Under the pieces are notes generated by a model. The model did not search any database, was not told where the DNA came from, and saw only the letters and a program-made list of their open reading frames with translations. From Szabonella sp046295215 (lineage in GTDB: Bacteria > Pseudomonadota > Alphaproteobacteria > Rhodobacterales > Rhodobacteraceae), in the NCBI GenBank assembly GCA_046295215.1, contig JBKBNP010000004.1:1-64000 (forward strand): DNA of 64,000 nucleotides, given 5' to 3'. A program made the translations under genes and the position numbers. Positions 52,868 through 62,200 of this stretch are shown piece after piece. Position 1 is the first letter of the stretch. Each line of letters starts with the position of its first letter.

Positions 52868-53521
52868 ATGCCGGATCTTGCGGCTTTCGATGCCGTCACC
52901 CTGACGGTCTTTGCGGCGCTGATCGTGCTGTCGGCCTTTGCGACAACGGTCAGTCTTTACAAGATCGGGCAGTTCGCCCTGTTGGGGCTCGGGCGGGTCA
53001 AGCGGGCCGAGGCGGCGCTGACGGACTGGCATGGCGGCCAGCGTGACCGGGCCGTTGCCGCCGTGGCCGACAGCCGCAGCGGTGTGTTGCTGCGCGTGCT
53101 GCGGGCAGTGTTCCTGTCGCTGCAATCCAGACCCGCCGATGCCGCGCTGGCCGAGGAGATGGGCCGCCAGACCGCACTTGCCGAACTCGCGCGCCTGTCG
53201 AAATGGATGCGGGCGCTGGAATCGGTGGTGCAGGCCGCGCCCATGCTGGGGCTTCTGGGAACGGTCGTCGGCATGATCGACGCATTCGGCACGCTGGCGC
53301 AAAGCACGGGCGGGGTGGACCCGGCCTTGCTGGCGGGGGGGATCTGGACCGCACTCACCACCACGGCGGTTGGTCTTTCCATCGCGCTGGTGTTTTATTT
53401 CATCGCGCTCTGGCTCGAAGGCCGGATCGAGGCGGAACGGCAGGAGATGGAGCGGCTCCTCTCGGCCGCGTTGCATGGCCGGGCGGGGAGCGAAGCCGTG
53501 CCGGTCCGGTCCGGGGCCTGA
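52868..53521 (+). CDS. MotA/TolQ/ExbB-type proton channel subunit
   Basis: A 217-residue inner-membrane protein with three hydrophobic segments (about 8-30, 118-142, 155-182). The conserved core APMLGLLGTVVGMIDAFG and GGIWTALTTTAVGLSIALVFYF is diagnostic of the TolQ/ExbB family, including the channel-lining Thr positions. With the two ExbD-like proteins it should form a proton-motive-force-driven stator complex. GAGGACAG precedes the ATG. No ligand-specific partner (TonB receptor, Pal) is adjacent. Confidence 0.88.
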   Translation: MPDLAAFDAVTLTVFAALIVLSAFATTVSLYKIGQFALLGLGRVKRAEAALTDWHGGQRDRAVAAVADSRSGVLLRVLRAVFLSLQSRPADAALAEEMGRQTALAELARLSKWMRALESVVQAAPMLGLLGTVVGMIDAFGTLAQSTGGVDPALLAGGIWTALTTTAVGLSIALVFYFIALWLEGRIEAERQEMERLLSAALHGRAGSEAVPVRSGA

Positions 53522-53526
53522 CGGCG

Positions 53527-53997
53527 ATGGCGGGGACGGGCGCAAGGATGGCCCTGATCCCCGACGCGGGGCGCAAGCGCCGCTATGGCTTTGCGTTGAC
53601 GCCGCTGGCGGATGCGATGTTCCAGCTTCTGATCTTCTTCATGCTGTCCTCGACACTGTCACCCTATTCGCTGATCGCGCTGACGGGAGGGGCGCCTGCG
53701 GGGCAGTCCACACAGGAAGGCCCCGCTGACCCGATGGCCGAGGCGCCGAAGGAAGCCGCGCGCAGCGTGACATGGCAATTGTCGCGCGGGCAGATCCGGT
53801 CGGGCGCGCAGGTTCTGGCGCTGGAGGATCTGCGTGATCTGCTGCCCGCCCTGCGTGACCAGAGAATCGAGGAAGTGCTGATCTTTCCGACCCGTTCGGC
53901 CCGCGTGCAGGACATCGCGACGGTGCTGGAGGTTCTGGGCCGCGACGGCATCGCCCGCGTGCGGCTGATCGCGGGTTCCCGCGTGGAAGGGGGCTGA
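53527..53997 (+). CDS. ExbD/TolR-like protein 1 (retains the channel Asp)
   Basis: A 156-residue protein with one transmembrane helix: ALTPLADAMFQLLIFFMLSS, where the Asp in LADAMF corresponds to the essential protonatable residue of ExbD (Asp25) and TolR (Asp23). A periplasmic domain follows (QLSRGQIRSGAQVLALEDLRDLL, RVQDIATVLEVLGRDGIARVRLIAG), typical ExbD fold. It starts six bases after the ExbB-like stop; ATG 53548 is an alternative start. Confidence 0.83.
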   Translation: MAGTGARMALIPDAGRKRRYGFALTPLADAMFQLLIFFMLSSTLSPYSLIALTGGAPAGQSTQEGPADPMAEAPKEAARSVTWQLSRGQIRSGAQVLALEDLRDLLPALRDQRIEEVLIFPTRSARVQDIATVLEVLGRDGIARVRLIAGSRVEGG

Positions 53998-54001
53998 GAC
54001 G

Positions 54002-54418
54002 ATGCGCAACACCCGCCTTCTGCCCCCCACGCCCCGCCGCCAGCCGGATTTCTCGCTCGCCATCGTGAACATCGTGCTGCTTCTGGTGTTCTTCTTCCTC
54101 ATCACCGGGTCGCTGGTGCAGCGGGGTGAAACCGAGGTCGATCTGGCCGAAACCTCCCACCTGCCACTGGAACGGCTGCCGCGCCCCTTGTTGCTGATCG
54201 ACGCGGGCGGGGCGATGGCGCTGGACGGGGTTTCCGTAACCGAAGATACGCTTTCTGCGGCGCTGGACCCGGCCCGGCCCGAGGCGCTCTATCTGCTGGC
54301 GGATGCGGGCCTGTCGGCGGACCGGCTCTTGTCGCTGACGGCTCGGTCGGATCTGGCGGGCATTTCGATGCGGCTGGTGACGCTGCATGTCCGGCCCGTC
54401 GCGGGGCAGGGGCCATGA
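54002..54418 (+). CDS. ExbD/TolR-like protein 2 (Asn at the channel Asp position)
   Basis: A 138-residue paralogue with one transmembrane helix: FSLAIVNIVLLLVFFFLIT. Aligning the helix with ExbD and TolR puts Asn in the position of the proton-carrying Asp. The periplasmic part (LLLIDAGGAMALDGVSV, LYLLADAGLSADRLLSLTARSDLAG) keeps the ExbD fold pattern. It starts four bases after protein 1 and overlaps the TonB-like gene by four bases. It may be a structural partner in a mixed ExbD dimer (inference). Confidence 0.78.
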   Translation: MRNTRLLPPTPRRQPDFSLAIVNIVLLLVFFFLITGSLVQRGETEVDLAETSHLPLERLPRPLLLIDAGGAMALDGVSVTEDTLSAALDPARPEALYLLADAGLSADRLLSLTARSDLAGISMRLVTLHVRPVAGQGP

Positions 54419-56187
54419 CGGGGCGGTCACAGGAAGCCCCCCAAGCCATTCTGCTCTGGTCCGGGGCGGGGCTGGCGGCGGGGCTGCTGCACCTGATGCT
54501 GGTGCAACAGGGGCTGGCCGCAATGGGCAATGTGCGCGCAGCACTGCCGCCCGGGTTGCCCCTGATCGAGGTGATGGCCGTGGCCTCCACCGTGCAGGGC
54601 GAGGACCAGCCGGTGGAAAACGCCAGGCCGGTGGTCGCCGAGGCGCTGCGACCGCAATCTTCGGCAGAGCGGCTGGCCGCCTCCAGCCCTTCGGCGGAAC
54701 GGGCGCAGGCGGCGGCTCCGGCGGCGGCTGTGGCGGCAAGCCCTGCCGCGCAAGCGGCGGCCTCCGCACCGAAGCTCGCGGCGGTAGCCCCGTCCGCCCC
54801 GGCTGCGGCCTCCCCGCCTGCCACCGCCCCGGCATCGGCATTGGCGGCCGTTGCCCCGTCACAGCCGGACCTTGCAGAACGAATAGCCGCCACAGCCGCG
54901 CCTGCACCATCCGTGCCTTCTGTTTCGGCTTCCGCTGCCACCAGCACCCCGGCAGAATCCGCCGGACGGCTGACCCCGGCAGTCAGCAGCGCCACTGTCG
55001 CGCGTCCCGCCGCGCCTGCCTCGCGTCAACCGGGGCTGAGCCCGGTCCTGACCAGCCCTGACAGCCCGGCGCCGGTGGCCGTGCGACCGCCCTCGACATC
55101 CAGTGTCGCGGCGGTGGCACCCCGGGTGCCCTCTGCCAGCCCTGCCGCGCCCGCCGCCGCCAGCAGCGCGGCCCGGGTTGCGGCGGTCGCCCCTGCACCC
55201 TCCGCCGCCCCATCGGCCTCGTCACCCGTCGCTGTGGCCTCCGCGCCATCGCCTGCGGCCCTTGCGCCCTCCGCCACCCCATCGGCCTCGTCACCCGTCG
55301 CTGTGGCCTCCGCGCCATCGCCTGCGGCCCTTGCGCCCTCCGCCACCCCATCGGCCTCGTCACCCGTCGCGGTGGCCTCCGCGCCATCGCCTGCGGCCCC
55401 TGCGCCCTCCGCCGTGACGCCTTCGTCCGCAGCGCTGGCCCCGGCTGCTGCGGCCCCTGCGCTTGCACCGGTGCCGTCCCTGCCGCCCCCGGCCAGCAGC
55501 ACGGCGCGCGACGGGATCGCCGCCCCCCTGCCCGAAAACGCGCCCGAAGCGCCGCCGAACGAAGATACCTATGACGTGGTGCTGGACCATCTGGCCGAAA
55601 TTGCAAAACCCGCCTGTTTTGCCGCCCTGCCCAGCCTGTCGGATGAAGGCGCCTTCCAGCTGGAGGTGTTCGCCCGCGACGCGGCCGATCTGGCCGGGTT
55701 CCGCAACCGGCTAGAATCGCGGGTCGGCCAGCGCATGCCCAACACCACGATGAAGCCGATCAGCGCGGATCAATGCGAGGTGATGACCTTTCTGACCGAA
55801 GGCCCCTCTTTCCCGCGTTTCAAGCTGTTCTTCGACATTCCCCGCCGGGTGATCCGCAGCGGCGAGGCGCTGGAAGGCCGGATCGGCAACACTTCGGGCG
55901 GGTTCATCACCTTTCTGGTGATCGACGACGAAGGCACGGTGCAGGACCTCGCGACCTTCCTGCAATTCGTGCCGGGGGGGGCGCGGTTTTCCATCCCGCT
56001 GTCGCTGACCGCAGGGCCGGTGGAAACGCAGCAATTGCTGCTGGTGCTGTCCACCGCCGCCCGGTTGCGCACGGTCGAACTGCACAACGGCGCAAAAGCC
56101 GAAACCTTCTTTCCGATGCTGTCCGCCGAACTGCGCGAACGCGGCCAGACCGAGGATGCCGCCATCGTGGCCTTCAGCGTGCGCTGA
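54415..56187 (+). CDS. TonB/TolA-like membrane-anchored protein with a shared C-terminal domain
   Basis: A 590-residue protein. One N-terminal transmembrane helix (about 11-33), then a long Ala/Pro/Ser-rich region (about 55-380) of the kind that spans the periplasm in TonB/TolA, including three near-identical 23-residue repeats, then a folded C-terminal domain (382-590) with Cys401 and Cys454, VIRSGEALEGRIGN and GGFITFLVIDDEG. That domain also ends the kinase encoded head-on downstream. The ATGA overlap with ExbD-like protein 2 shows it belongs to the channel operon. No classical TonB C-terminal box was seen. Its stop abuts the kinase stop. Confidence 0.75.
   Translation: MTGRSQEAPQAILLWSGAGLAAGLLHLMLVQQGLAAMGNVRAALPPGLPLIEVMAVASTVQGEDQPVENARPVVAEALRPQSSAERLAASSPSAERAQAAAPAAAVAASPAAQAAASAPKLAAVAPSAPAAASPPATAPASALAAVAPSQPDLAERIAATAAPAPSVPSVSASAATSTPAESAGRLTPAVSSATVARPAAPASRQPGLSPVLTSPDSPAPVAVRPPSTSSVAAVAPRVPSASPAAPAAASSAARVAAVAPAPSAAPSASSPVAVASAPSPAALAPSATPSASSPVAVASAPSPAALAPSATPSASSPVAVASAPSPAAPAPSAVTPSSAALAPAAAAPALAPVPSLPPPASSTARDGIAAPLPENAPEAPPNEDTYDVVLDHLAEIAKPACFAALPSLSDEGAFQLEVFARDAADLAGFRNRLESRVGQRMPNTTMKPISADQCEVMTFLTEGPSFPRFKLFFDIPRRVIRSGEALEGRIGNTSGGFITFLVIDDEGTVQDLATFLQFVPGGARFSIPLSLTAGPVETQQLLLVLSTAARLRTVELHNGAKAETFFPMLSAELRERGQTEDAAIVAFSVR
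55192..55398 (+). repeat. Three tandem 69-bp repeats in the TonB-like gene
   Basis: Units at 55192-55260, 55261-55329 and 55330-55398 each encode 23 residues around ASSPVAVASAPSPAA. Near-identical at DNA level, so recent expansion or contraction is likely. Confidence 0.85.
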
Positions 56188-58236
56188 TCAGTTTTCCAGC
56201 CGGAAAAACCGCAGCGCCCCGATGGCGGATTGCCGCTCCCGCTCCAGTTCCGATTGCATGAAGGGCACCAGCGCCCGCGCGGTGACCCCGTTCGGCACGG
56301 CATCGAGCTTGTCGACCGCGCGTTCGGTCACCACGGCAAGGATCATCTGCGGCGTCGGTTCCGCCCCGGCAGCGAGGTTCACGGTAAAGCTGAAGCCGAG
56401 CGTGCCATCCGAGGACCGGCTGAGCCAGGGCTTGAGGTTGGTGGCCCCGCCCGCGCCATTGACCAGAAACAGCGACACCGACCGACCGGCCAGCCCTTCG
56501 ACCCTGCCCGAAACCGTTTCACCGCTTTTCAGGACATCGGTGGAATTTTCCAGCACGAGGTTCGGCGCAATTCCGCGGTTGTTGCGGATGCTGTTCATGA
56601 ACTCCAGCACCGGGCATTGCGTGTCATTCACCAGCCGCACGCCGATGTCGGGTTCGACCCCGTGGGCGGACCGGAACTCCTCCAGCAGCTTTGCAAAAGG
56701 GTCGACGCTGGTGCCGAAGCCTTCAAGATTGATCTTGGTGCCGTCGCCGCCGAGTTTGGACAGAAAGACGCAACTGCCCGCATCATAGCTGTCGAGCCAG
56801 GCAAGCTGACGGCCGAGCGCGTCCAGCGGTGGTGTCACAGGCCGGGGCTCGACCGGAGCGGTTTCCTCCGGTTCCGGGGTGTCCTCGGGGGCAGGGGTGT
56901 CGTCGGGCCGTGCCGGATCGTCAGCGGGCGGCGTTTGCTGGTCCGGTGTTTCCGTCGGGGGCGTCGTGCCGTCCGCAGAGGCGGTCTGATCGGTTGCGTC
57001 CGATGGTTCGGTTTCGGTTCCGGTCGTGGTCCCCGGCACCGGAGGAGCCGGGTCGAAAGCGCCCGAGACCCAGGCCGCACCGCCCCCGATGGCCAGAAGC
57101 GCCACCAGACCGGCGGCAACCAGCCCGCCCTTTCCGGATTTCTGCGACGGGGCAGGGGCAGGGGATGCGGCCCCCGGAATCCCGACGAACTCGGACTTTC
57201 CCGGGGCCGCAGGGGCAGAGCCTGACGCCCCGGTGGCAGGACGGGGCAGGTTGGTTGCAATCACCGTCCTGTCCGGGTCGAGATCCGCCGCCCCGCTGAC
57301 GAGAGCGGGGATCTTTGACGGATCGTCCAGAAGCTCGATCACGCGCGCCATGCTGTCGGGGCGGTTCGCCGGATCGGGTTGCAGCATATGTTCGAAAAGC
57401 GGGCGCAGATCGGGATAGATCTCGCTCAGATCTGGCACGCTGGACCGGCTGCGCACCGCCTCGATGATCGAGGCGCCCATGTTCAGGTTCTTGCCCCGGC
57501 AGGCCGCAACCATCATCAGCGCGAGACTGTAGACATCCGTGCGTCCGTCGATCGCCCCGTCATAGGCCCCAAGCTGTTCGGGTGCCACAAAGCTGAACTT
57601 GCCCGCGAACTGGCCCTGCAACAGCGTGCGGTCGCCCTTCATCGAGGATTTCGCGATGCCGAAGTCGATCAGCTTGGCATTCTCGACCTTCTGGCCTTCC
57701 AGAATGACGTTGTCGGGCGAGAGGTCGCGATGAACGACCCCCGCACCATGCGCCCGGTCCAGCCCCGAGGCCAGACGGCGCAGCAGGATGCGCACTTCCG
57801 CCTCGGTCAGCGGCTCTTCCTTGATGCGGTCCGACAGCGACTTGCCTTCGACGAACTCCATGATGAGGCTGGGACGGCCGATCTCGGGCGGGTTCATGTA
57901 GGTGTGGTAACGCACGATGGCGTCATGGGCGAGCCGGCCCAGAACCTTGGCTTCCTTCTGGAACAGCGCCTCGATCATCGGGTCATGGGCAAGGGCGGGC
58001 AGAACGATCTTCATGGCTACCGGATCGCCGGTATGGACGTTGCGGCCACGGTAGACCTCGCCCATGCCGCCGCGGTTGATGAGCTGCTCGATCTCATAGG
58101 TGCCGGCCACCAGCATGCCGGTCGTCACCGTCACCGGCGGCGAGGTCATCTGCGGCGCGCTGGTCTGGAGGGGGCGACCGGAGGTGCCGGGATCCATCTG
58201 TCCATTCCCGGGCGGATTGGTCTTTTCGTCGGCCAT
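56188..58236 (-). CDS. Transmembrane Hanks-type Ser/Thr protein kinase
   Basis: A 682-residue protein. Kinase domain about 46-305: glycine loop NRGGMGEVYRG, Lys76 (VAMKIV), HRDLSPDN (169-176), DFG (191-193) and APEQ. A proline-rich juxtamembrane segment, one transmembrane helix (about 370-390), a Pro/Thr/Glu-rich linker and a periplasmic C-terminal domain (about 471-682) with Cys489 and Cys541 follow. All catalytic residues are present, so it should be active. The C-terminal domain is homologous to that of the TonB-like protein. Five bases downstream of the PP2C gene. Confidence 0.92.
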   Translation of the reverse strand: MADEKTNPPGNGQMDPGTSGRPLQTSAPQMTSPPVTVTTGMLVAGTYEIEQLINRGGMGEVYRGRNVHTGDPVAMKIVLPALAHDPMIEALFQKEAKVLGRLAHDAIVRYHTYMNPPEIGRPSLIMEFVEGKSLSDRIKEEPLTEAEVRILLRRLASGLDRAHGAGVVHRDLSPDNVILEGQKVENAKLIDFGIAKSSMKGDRTLLQGQFAGKFSFVAPEQLGAYDGAIDGRTDVYSLALMMVAACRGKNLNMGASIIEAVRSRSSVPDLSEIYPDLRPLFEHMLQPDPANRPDSMARVIELLDDPSKIPALVSGAADLDPDRTVIATNLPRPATGASGSAPAAPGKSEFVGIPGAASPAPAPSQKSGKGGLVAAGLVALLAIGGGAAWVSGAFDPAPPVPGTTTGTETEPSDATDQTASADGTTPPTETPDQQTPPADDPARPDDTPAPEDTPEPEETAPVEPRPVTPPLDALGRQLAWLDSYDAGSCVFLSKLGGDGTKINLEGFGTSVDPFAKLLEEFRSAHGVEPDIGVRLVNDTQCPVLEFMNSIRNNRGIAPNLVLENSTDVLKSGETVSGRVEGLAGRSVSLFLVNGAGGATNLKPWLSRSSDGTLGFSFTVNLAAGAEPTPQMILAVVTERAVDKLDAVPNGVTARALVPFMQSELERERQSAIGALRFFRLEN

Positions 58237-58241
58237 TCTGT

Positions 58242-59054
58242 TCAGTCTTCCGCTTTCCAGTCATCCACGCTGATGGGGGGACCATATCCGGGGTTTGTCT
58301 TCATGTCAGCCTCGGACAGAACTTCGTTGGGCAGGCAGCGCACGACAAGCACCGTGACATTGTCCTTTGCCCCGCGTGAGAGTGTCAGGTCGATCAACCT
58401 GTCACAGGTTTGCTGGGCACCGGGGCGCTGCAACATTTCGGCAATTTCTTCATCAGACACATGGCCGGTCAAGCCATCGGAACACAACAGGAAAACATCA
58501 CCGACCTGAAGAACGCCATAGTTTTCGTCGGTCATCGGCATCTCCGTGACACCGATGGCCCGGGTAATCACATTCTTGCGAGGCCAGTGGGCGGCTTCCT
58601 CGGCGGTGATGGCCCCGCTGCGGAACAGTTCCTGCGCTTCGGTGTGATCCGTGGTCAGTTGCTGGAGCGTGTCCCCACGCAGAAGGTAGATCCGGCTGTC
58701 GCCCGACCAGATGCAGGCGAAATGCTGTTCATAGGCCAGAAGTGCGACCACCGTCGCCCCGACCGTGGCCCCGTTCAGCCGTTCCGACTGCCGACGAATA
58801 TCGTCATGGGCAATCACCAGCCGGTCGACGAACCGTGATTTCAGATCATGCGCCGAATTGGGAATGCCCGTCCATTGCGCACTTTCCGCGATGGTGCGGC
58901 TGGCAAAATCCCCCGCCCGGTGCCCGCCCATCCCGTCTGCAACCAGCCACAGGCCCGAGGCCGGACGCGCCAGAAAACTGTCTTCATTGTGATCCCGGAC
59001 GCAACCGGCATGTGTTGCGGCTCCGGTATCGAACAGGAATTTCACCGGATGCAT
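58242..59054 (-). CDS. PP2C-type protein phosphatase
   Basis: A 270-residue Mn/Mg-dependent Ser/Thr phosphatase. Metal-binding motifs are intact: RDHNEDSFLA, VADGMGGHRAGD, WSGDSRIYLLR, LCSDGLTGHVSDEEI and AKDNVTVLVV. It is soluble, and the partner of the kinase five bases downstream, giving reversible phosphorylation. Start 59054 has GGAGGAG nine bases upstream; the open frame to 59150 is not supported. Confidence 0.93.
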   Translation of the reverse strand: MHPVKFLFDTGAATHAGCVRDHNEDSFLARPASGLWLVADGMGGHRAGDFASRTIAESAQWTGIPNSAHDLKSRFVDRLVIAHDDIRRQSERLNGATVGATVVALLAYEQHFACIWSGDSRIYLLRGDTLQQLTTDHTEAQELFRSGAITAEEAAHWPRKNVITRAIGVTEMPMTDENYGVLQVGDVFLLCSDGLTGHVSDEEIAEMLQRPGAQQTCDRLIDLTLSRGAKDNVTVLVVRCLPNEVLSEADMKTNPGYGPPISVDDWKAED

Positions 59055-59114
59055 GCCCACTCCTCCAAAAAAATATCTCTCGCCGCATGGCGTCAGAAAA
59101 TCATCTGCCCGTGC

Positions 59115-59142
59115 AGAATAGGCAGAAAACTTCCGAACGCAA
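59115..59142 (-). promoter_or_regulatory. Candidate promoter for the PP2C-kinase operon
   Basis: On the minus strand TTGCGT (59137-59142), 16 bases, TATTCT (59115-59120), about 60 bases before the PP2C ATG. Confidence 0.4.
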
Positions 59143-59240
59143 AGCCGCATGCGAGGGCTGACCGAACCAGTTTACCGCTCAAGGTCGCCAGCACGGCGTT
59201 TCACATCGCAGCGGGCAGGAGGAGCCGCGCGCAAAAGCGA

Positions 59241-59267
59241 AAGGCCCGGTGTTTTGCACCGGGCCTT
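59241..59267. terminator. Terminator of the autotransporter gene
   Basis: AAGGCCCGGT pairs with ACCGGGCCTT around a GTTTTGC loop; on the minus strand it is followed by TTC and then a T-rich stretch. It lies 12 bases after the autotransporter stop. Confidence 0.75.
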
Positions 59268-59279
59268 TCTGTGTCGGTA

Positions 59280-62200
59280 TCAGAAGGAGAGGCGAACCTG
59301 TGCCGTGAGGCTGGCCGCATTCTTCACATTCTTGCCGAAACGGCCGTCGAGCCGGACGTTGGCATTGAGCTGCTTGGCGCCAGCCGGGCCGTTCTCCAGG
59401 ATGCGGACGTAGTTGATCCCGACGCTCAGTTCCCCGAAACCGCCGATGTTCTGGCTGCTGATGTTCTGGGTCTTGGTCAGCCCGTCACCCGGATCGACGA
59501 AGGTGAACACCGATTTCCGGTCCCCGGCGAAGTCGTGATAGTAGTTCGCGCTGGCAAAGTAGGTCGTTCCCGCGTCACCCGTCGGCGCGATGGTCGTGCG
59601 TGCGATGGTGCCGCCGAGGAAACCGGTGATCGAATCGAAGGATGCGATATCGAGCGTCTGCCCGCCGGTGAAAGTCAGGCGCGCGCTGCCGGTGCGGGTA
59701 TAGGACAACCCGACCGTCGGCACGAAGCTGAGCCCTTCCTGGCCCATGTCCATCCGATAGCTCAGACGGCCGGTGAAGTTCACCGAATTGGTCTTGAACT
59801 TCGTGGAGACACCGTCGAGGCCAAGACCCACGAAGCCGGGGCTGACGACCTCGCTCAACTTGAACGTGGTGCTTTCGAACCGCAACTGCGCATCTGTGGT
59901 GATGCGGTCCTTGCTCAGGGCAGCATAGACGCCGACATAGCTCTGGTCGAACTTGGTCTTGGTCTGCGAGGTCACGAGGTTTCCGCTCGGGTTGACGTCC
60001 TGTTTCGAGGTGCCGAAGTTGTAGCCGACCATCGCCCCGAAGGATCCGTCCCAGCCATTGAAATACCGCCCGTCATTGCAGCCGAAGTCATAGCCGCCCT
60101 GCGCGCCGCCATAGGTGGCATCGAGGCTGGTGGTCTGGTCCGAGAAGGAATTGTTGCTGGTGCCCGAGATCGTGGACCGTCCGAAGGTGCCGCGCAGATA
60201 GCCCCCGCGCGAACAGCCCTCCTCCGCCGCGAGACCCGAGACGAAGGGGCTGGTCGGCCGGTTGATGACCGTCGCGATCAGCGACTGGACCTGCGACGCA
60301 TTAGCCGCGATCCCGCCGAAACCGGGGCTGAGCTGGCCGCGGATCTCGACCGTATCGCCGGTCTGCTGAAGCCCGTAGATGAACACACCGCTGTCCGGCA
60401 GGCCGGAGAAGCTGAGCGTGGTTCCCGCCGCGACCCCGGTCATGACCGGAATGGCGGCCAGCGAGGTCTGCCCGGTATTGGTGAAGGCGAAGGTCAGCGG
60501 CCCCGTGGCCGTTCCTCCGACATTGATGATATCGGCAGCCCCGTCCGTCAGGTCACTGTTCAGCAGATAGGTGCCACCGCCCGAAAGGTTGTTCGTCACG
60601 CTCAGCACATCGCCCGTCCCTGCGCCCAAGAGGCTCACAGTGCCGCTGTTGGCAAGGCTGCCGAGGCTGGTTGCACCGAATGCCGTCACCGCGCCGGTAT
60701 TGGTCAGCGTCCCGGTGACGGCCCCCCCTGACAGCGTGAGGTCCTGGCTGTTGCTGGCCGGGCCATTGACCGTGGCCCCCGAGAGATCGGCGGTGTTGCT
60801 GTTGGTGAAGGATCCGGTGATCGTTCCGCCCGAGAGATCGGCGGTTCCGCTATTGAGGAACGCGCCGTTGATTGTCGCCCCCGCCCCGTTGAAGAGGTTG
60901 CGGTTGTCGATCGTGCCGGCCCCCAGCGTTCCCCCGGCAACATTCGCGATGCCGTCATTGGTCAGAACACCGAGCCCGGTATAGCTCTGCCCGGCCATGT
61001 TGAGCGTGCCGGTCGCGGCATTGGTGAAGCTCTGCCCCGTCGCCGTCAGCGGCCCGGTGACATTGAAGGTCAGGTTGTTGGTGACATTGCTGTTGAGCGC
61101 ACCCTGGGCGTTGAACAGCCCGTTATTGGTGATCCCGCCCGATGTCGCCAGCGTTCCGGTGCTGGTCAGCGTGCCGGTTGCCCGGTTCGTGATCATGCCG
61201 GTCAGGTTGAGACTGGCCGGTGCCAGCACGGTCATCGTGGCTTCGTTGAAGATATTCGCCGAAACCAGACCCGTCGCCGTCAGCGTGCCGCCGTTTCCGT
61301 TGGTCACATCGCCGGTGAAGCTGCCACCATTGATGTTCAGCATGGCGTTGGAGACATCCGTGGTGCCGGTGACCGAGCCCCCCGCAACATCGACCGTCCC
61401 ACCGGTGATGCTCAGACCGCCGCCGATCGCACCGCTATGGGTGAGCGTGCCGTCCGTGACCGTCGCGTCCCCGCCGACCGTGCCGGTGTTGTCGAAGCTG
61501 CCCGAATTCGCAAGGCTGGCAATCGTGCCCGCGTTGGAGCCGGTGCCCGCATTGGTGACCGCGCCCGCCGTGCCGCCCGCCTCGTTGGTGAAGGTGCCGG
61601 TGGCCTGGTTGTCGACCGCCGCCAGCGTGCCCGCATTGGTGACGGTGCCGTCTGTGGTGATCGTGGTCAGCCCCGCGACGGAGCCGCCGGCATTCTGGTC
61701 CAGCGTGCCGCCCGAGACCAGCGCCGCACCGAGGATCGCCCCGGTATTGGTGGTGGTGCCCGCGGTATTGGTCAGATCGCCCGCGACCCGGCCCGTATTG
61801 ACAAAATCCCCCGCATTCGCCGCATCACCGGTGATCCCGGTGACCGCGTTCGTATTGGTGAAGCTGCCGGTATTGTCGAGGCTGGCGATGGTGCCTGCGT
61901 TGCTGTTGGCGGTGGCGCTGGCATTGGTGACCGCCCCCGCGACGCCGCCCGCCTCGTTGGTGAAGGTGCCGCCGATCTGGTTGTCGACCGCCGCCAGCGT
62001 GCCCGCATTGGTGACGGTGCCGTCTGTGGTGATCGTGGTCAGCCCCGCGACGGAGCCGCCGGCATTCTGGTCCAGCGTGCCGCCCGAGACCAGCGCCNNN
62101 NNNNNNNNNNNNNNNNNNNNNNNNNNNNNNNNNNNNNNNNNNNNNNNNNNNNNNNNNNNNNNNNNNNNNNNNNNNNNNNNNNNNNNNNNNNNNNNNNGCA

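Noticed and set aside
52868..54418. Zorya-type defence system (MotA/MotB-like pair)
   Set aside because: The ExbD-like proteins have no OmpA domain, and there is no helicase or nuclease such as ZorD/ZorE; the OmpA-like gene is a separate unit 3.5 kb away.
55192..55398. Possible CRISPR-like array
   Set aside because: The repeats are contiguous, in frame and coding, with no unique spacers.
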